Positions 60,440 through 64,000 of a DNA stretch of 64,000 bases are shown piece after piece; positions within the stretch are counted from its first letter, which is position 1; every line of letters starts with the position of its first letter. The position numbers and the translations under genes are program-made. The notes below the pieces were generated by a model, which saw only the letters and a program-made list of their open reading frames with translations, was not told the DNA's origin and searched no databases. This DNA is from Macrotis lagotis. Taxonomy: Eukaryota; Chordata; Mammalia; Peramelemorphia; Peramelidae. The DNA lies in assembly GCF_037893015.1 (NCBI RefSeq), contig NC_133663.1:219631753-219695752 (forward strand). The letters are read 5' to 3'.

Positions 60440-60680
60440 TGGTAAAACTATTGAGAAGGGGATAGAAGCAATGATGATGATGCGTATGATGCTGATACGT
60501 AGTTTTTAAAGTTTGCAAAGAACTTTGCATACATTATCAACTTTGATACTAACAGTACACTGAGAAGGAAACTGAAGCTGAGAGAGGGTAAGCAACTTGC
60601 ACAAGATTACCCAGTTAAATAAGCATCTGAGGCAGGAGTTGAACTCAGATCTCCCTGACTCCAAATTTAGCACTGCTATA
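60440..60680 (-). repeat. MIR-type SINE
   Basis: 'tttgcaaagaactttgcatac', 'gaaggaaactgaagctgag' and 'ttgaactcagatctccctgac'. The family is clear, its ends are not. Confidence 0.65.
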
Positions 60681-61660
60681 AACTATATTATTTTTCTTCA
60701 ATATGTAGCTAAGGAGAGACTGAAAAATATCATACATGAAGGAACAAGCTCCCAGAGGAGATGGAGGGAGGGAGCTAAAAGGATACTTTGCCTCACTAAC
60801 AAATCAAGATAGTACCCCATGATGTCTTTGATTTTTTTGAAAATGAAAAGACAAACAATAACAACAAATAAATGGGTTAGCCTTACAAGGAGGCTTCTGC
60901 TGAAGTCATATGTCATAAAGTTCTGCATTTGCCTTACACCCTCCCTCGGAAGCTTTCTATGTCATAACTCATCCTCCACTTCTTTGCTGCAGTCCTCTGA
61001 GAGAGTGGGGGAAGGAGGAGTCCAAAAGGCATGAGAATATAGAAGCCTTGTAACAGTAGAAACAAGAAGGAAGGAAGTGTGTTGCTTGTCAATGATATTC
61101 AAAAACTCAAATAATCTTTAGTCTCATCAATTCAGGTGTTTCCTCTAATGATGCTGATCTAAAGCAATCTTTGCCTGCCCATATTATGTGACTTTACTCC
61201 AACCAAACCACTTTGTTGACTAGATTCACACATAGGATATCCTTGATGAAAATGTTATCAGCACAGGTGTCTTTCATAGAAGATTTTTCTATAGCAAAAG
61301 ACATCTCTGGTCATTCAACTATGTTGTTTTTGGTGCTAAGAATTCAATATCCCTTCATACCTAGTAATTGCTCATCTTTTAAATTCAATGAAAGAAAATG
61401 TGGCCTTAAAGACTTCCTTCAAATGAATCATTTTACATAAATATGTTAAAATTATGCAATATTCTTTAACTAATACTTCAAAGATATGTTTTTGTTCAAC
61501 ATTCATCTGTTTTGCCATCAATCAAAATATTATGCTCACTTGAGATATTCCCTGGTATCATGGGTTCCTGTAAAGAGGAAAACTAGTAGAAATATCTTTC
61601 TATGATGAGATTTTGCAAAAGCTCCTACTCTTTGTAGCCTGGGAGCAATTCATACCTTTT
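60681..61660. other. No recognised feature
   Basis: About 1 kb of unique-looking sequence. Confidence 0.4.
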
Positions 61661-61720
61661 AAAATTTATATTTTATATATTTATATTTATATATTTATAT
61701 TTATATTTTAAAATATATGC
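61661..61720. repeat. AT-rich tandem repeat (TATATTTA)n
   Basis: Several copies of a tatattta unit. The tract is A/T only. Confidence 0.85.
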
Positions 61721-61829
61721 CATTTGAAGTAAGATCCACAATGGTAAAATAAAATGACCAAAAGACATTTTGCTCAATGATATACAGAAACAAACTATTG
61801 ATTTAGTCAACTAACATTTTAGTCAATTA

Positions 61830-61965
61830 ACATATATATGTGTATGCACACATATACATATAACTGTCTATCAATATGTGTATGCATATGCAGATATCTA
61901 AAATATGCTTAAATATCTGCACACACATAAACACACACACACACATACACACACATATGCATACC
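61830..61965. repeat. Interrupted (AC/AT)n microsatellite
   Basis: Alternating purine-pyrimidine tracts (atatatgtgtatgcacac, acacacacacatacacac). Confidence 0.85.
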
Positions 61966-61967
61966 TT

Positions 61968-62228
61968 TAGGCAGCTAGGTGATACAGTGGATAGAATAAA
62001 AGGTCTGGAGTGAGAAAAAATTCATCTTCATGAGTTCAAATCTGGCCTTAGATTCTTTCTAATGGTGTCACCCTGGGCAAGTCACTTGACCCTCTTTGCC
62101 TCAATTTCCTCATCTGCACAATCAGCTAGAAAAGGAAATGGCAAACCACTTCAGTATCTTTTCTAAGACAACCCTCAAAAGTGTCATGAAGACCCAGACA
62201 TGAGTGAAAGCAACTGAACAATAACAAT
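61968..62228 (+). repeat. Mar-type tRNA SINE
   Basis: Head 'ggcagctaggtgatacagtgg', 'caccctgggcaagtcacttg', 'aaaaggaaatggcaaacc' and the tail 'gagtgaaagcaactgaac'. It has an inserted stretch near 62005. Confidence 0.8.
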
Positions 62229-63129
62229 ACATGCACAGATAAGTGTATAAGTCTATATACATGTATCTAATATATATAAATATATATGTGTCTATATAAT
62301 TTATACACACATATCACAAGAGAATACACATTAAATAAACATATATGTGCCTGTATGTTTTTATATCTTAGATCATGAGTTGGACCCAAAATTCCAGGAG
62401 GAGGGGAAAATTGTATGGGTTTGTGTTAGGGAAATTTCAAGGTGCTGTCAATCACCCTAAGCAGCTTTCTTCTAAAAAAAAGGTTCATTTCCTTAACATC
62501 ACTTTTTATGACCTTTTATAGAAATGAATCATTCTCTAAACTCAGAAAAATCATCATTTTAAGAGAGTCTAAGAGCAGTAGGATCATAGAGGTTGTAAAG
62601 AGCTTAAGCTTTGGAGGAAGAAAAGAAATTAGGGAAGATTTTAATACTGAAAGATGCGTTATAGAGAAAAGGTTCTCTCTTGTTTTCCAGTTGTAATAGT
62701 TACTCTTGTCTGACTCCAGTCCACTTAGTTGCATGCAACAGAGGGAATCAAAGCTTAGTGACATGGAACCAGCCAGGGAAATCTTTTATCTGTAAACATT
62801 TAGATATTTATTTATTCTCTAGAATTAAGGGACAATTTGCATTAATAGATGTTTCCCTATTAATAAATTAATTAACTAGGCTCTCAGATGCCTCTTTGGA
62901 TTTAATGATTACTGATGTCCAAAGATTCCCCTATAGTACAAGTTTCCATTTGGCAAGGTCTCTACTGAGGTTTCCTCTCTGTCCCTGTAAAGATAAGCTT
63001 ATCTTCATTCAATAAAAGTTATTTTGCTACCACACTGTAGTCCTAACTCTCACTCAGTTCTTCCACTTTTTGATTCCAGACATCCTGCAGGTTTATTTAT
63101 CATACCATTGGTGACTTGATTGTGAGTAC
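62229..63129. other. Mostly unrecognised
   Basis: Begins with an AT-rich tract (62250-62350). No gene or named repeat otherwise. Confidence 0.4.
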
Positions 63130-63295
63130 CACAGTATGAAGAGCACTGGCTTTGGAGTAACATGTCCTGAGTTTAAATGTCATTTATTTTTCGTGTAACT
63201 ATGGGTGAATCACTTCATTTTTCTAGAACTCACATTCTTCAGTCCATAAAAAGAAGAGATTGGACTAGATGATCTTTGAGGATCCTTTTAGTTCA
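63130..63295 (+). repeat. tRNA-type SINE, diverged
   Basis: 'gaagagcactggctttggag', 'gtgtaactatgggtgaatc' and 'ttggactagatgatctttgag'. Confidence 0.55.
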
Positions 63296-63439
63296 AAATT
63301 TATCTGCCCTGTTCCTAGCCTAATTACCCATTGGTCTCCTTCACATTCTATGAGACTTATTCAGTCTAATGGGTCTTCTACAATTCTTCACACCATGTAT
63401 CACCCCATCTTTTGTTTTCATACCTTTGGGCAATCTAAA

Positions 63440-63723
63440 AGTCCATCCCTCGAATAAATTCCCTCCTCAATTTGCCTCTTGGGATTCCTGTTTTCCTTCA
63501 AGAACCATCTTTTGCAGGAGGTCTTTCTTTGACACCCCCCCTCCATGCTGCCCTATCCCCTACATTATAATGCATATGTTTCATATAAACTCAATATGTA
63601 TGTATATAATTTTCCTTTTTCACTTTCTCTTGTAAGAATGTAAGCTCTGTGGAAGCAGGGCTTGTTTTGTTTGTCTTTTATCCCTAGCATCAGTATCCCC
63701 AGCCTGTAATGCAGTAGGTACTT
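63440..63723 (+). repeat. L2 3'-end fragment
   Basis: 'tttgcaggaggtctttctttg', 'agaatgtaagctctgtggaag', 'cagggcttgttttgtttg' and 'aatgcagtaggtacttaa', the L2 3' UTR. Confidence 0.7.
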
Positions 63724-63908
63724 AAAGACCACGAATCTTCTCTCTCATCACAATTTAACTTGGATCAGTGTATACCATGGAAACATTGTAAAGACTAACA
63801 GACTGCTTTCTGTGGTGGGTAGGGGGAGGGAAGCAAAATTAGGAGGAAAACTGTAAAATTCAAAATAAATAAATAAATAAATAAAATTTAAAAAAAGACT
63901 ATGAATCT
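63724..63908 (+). repeat. L1 3'-end fragment, severely 5'-truncated
   Basis: 63739-63893 matches the 3' UTR of the L1 at 37.35 kb in reverse ('accatggaaacattgtaaag', 'agactgctttctgtgg', 'aaactgtaaaattcaaaa') and ends in (AATA)n plus A. The flanks aaagaccacgaatct (63724-63738) and aaagactatgaatct (63894-63908) are a target-site duplication with two changes. Confidence 0.85.
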
Positions 63909-64000
63909 ATAAATGGCATAAGAACATCACCAAGGACATAACTCCAGAAAAGGAAGTGAAAAAGAAATATAATGTGAGACAATAGATACTCGGGCAGTGA

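Overview
This window is mammalian nuclear DNA, almost certainly from a marsupial. The evidence is dozens of copies of the marsupial SINE headed GGGCAGCTAGGTGGC (WSINE1/Mar type), together with old L2, CR1/L3, RTE and MIR-like repeats, marsupial-type L1 copies, and one intact single-exon GPCR gene whose closest known relative is GPR15. The abundance of short L1-tailed SINEs with intact target-site duplications suggests an Australian, perhaps dasyurid, marsupial. That placement is an inference.

Layout. 1-7.4 kb is old repeat: CR1/L3 on the minus strand, L2 on the plus strand cut by SINEs, then a minus-strand L2 holding an L1 tail. 7.4-9.2 kb holds the only intact protein-coding gene I can support, GPR15, on the plus strand, with a compact promoter-like block upstream (octamer, RUNX-type and CCAAT motifs). 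9.2-15 kb is its 3' flank, mostly unique sequence, with a 46-bp tandem duplication. 15-37 kb is a mosaic of SINEs, L2, CR1/L3, a small DNA-transposon-like family and microsatellites. 37.3-39.7 kb is a 5'-truncated minus-strand L1 with a 14-bp target-site duplication. 39.8-40.9 kb is an RTE-like LINE 3' end. 42.9-43.9 kb is a truncated copy of an L1-derived element that carries ORF1 only. 44.69-50.32 kb is a fairly young, broken class II (betaretrovirus-like) endogenous retrovirus on the minus strand, with two LTRs and a 6-bp target-site duplication. 53.56-58.31 kb is a nearly full-length copy of the ORF1-only (HAL1-like) element, into which a processed copy of C1orf43 has inserted. 58.3-61.7 kb is repeat-poor and I recognise no gene in it. 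The last 2 kb holds SINE, L2 and L1 tails.

The host gene content is therefore one chemoattractant-type receptor in a large, repeat-filled intergenic region. In human the neighbours are CLDND1 and CPOX; I recognise no exon of either here. The most unusual object is the ORF1-only LINE family. Its 3' region carries SINE-like modules in antisense, and the two copies in this window differ in module number. Other points of interest are the nested C1orf43 retrocopy, a tail shared between the RTE-like LINE and a SINE family, and the tRNA-Phe-type primer site of a class II retrovirus fossil.
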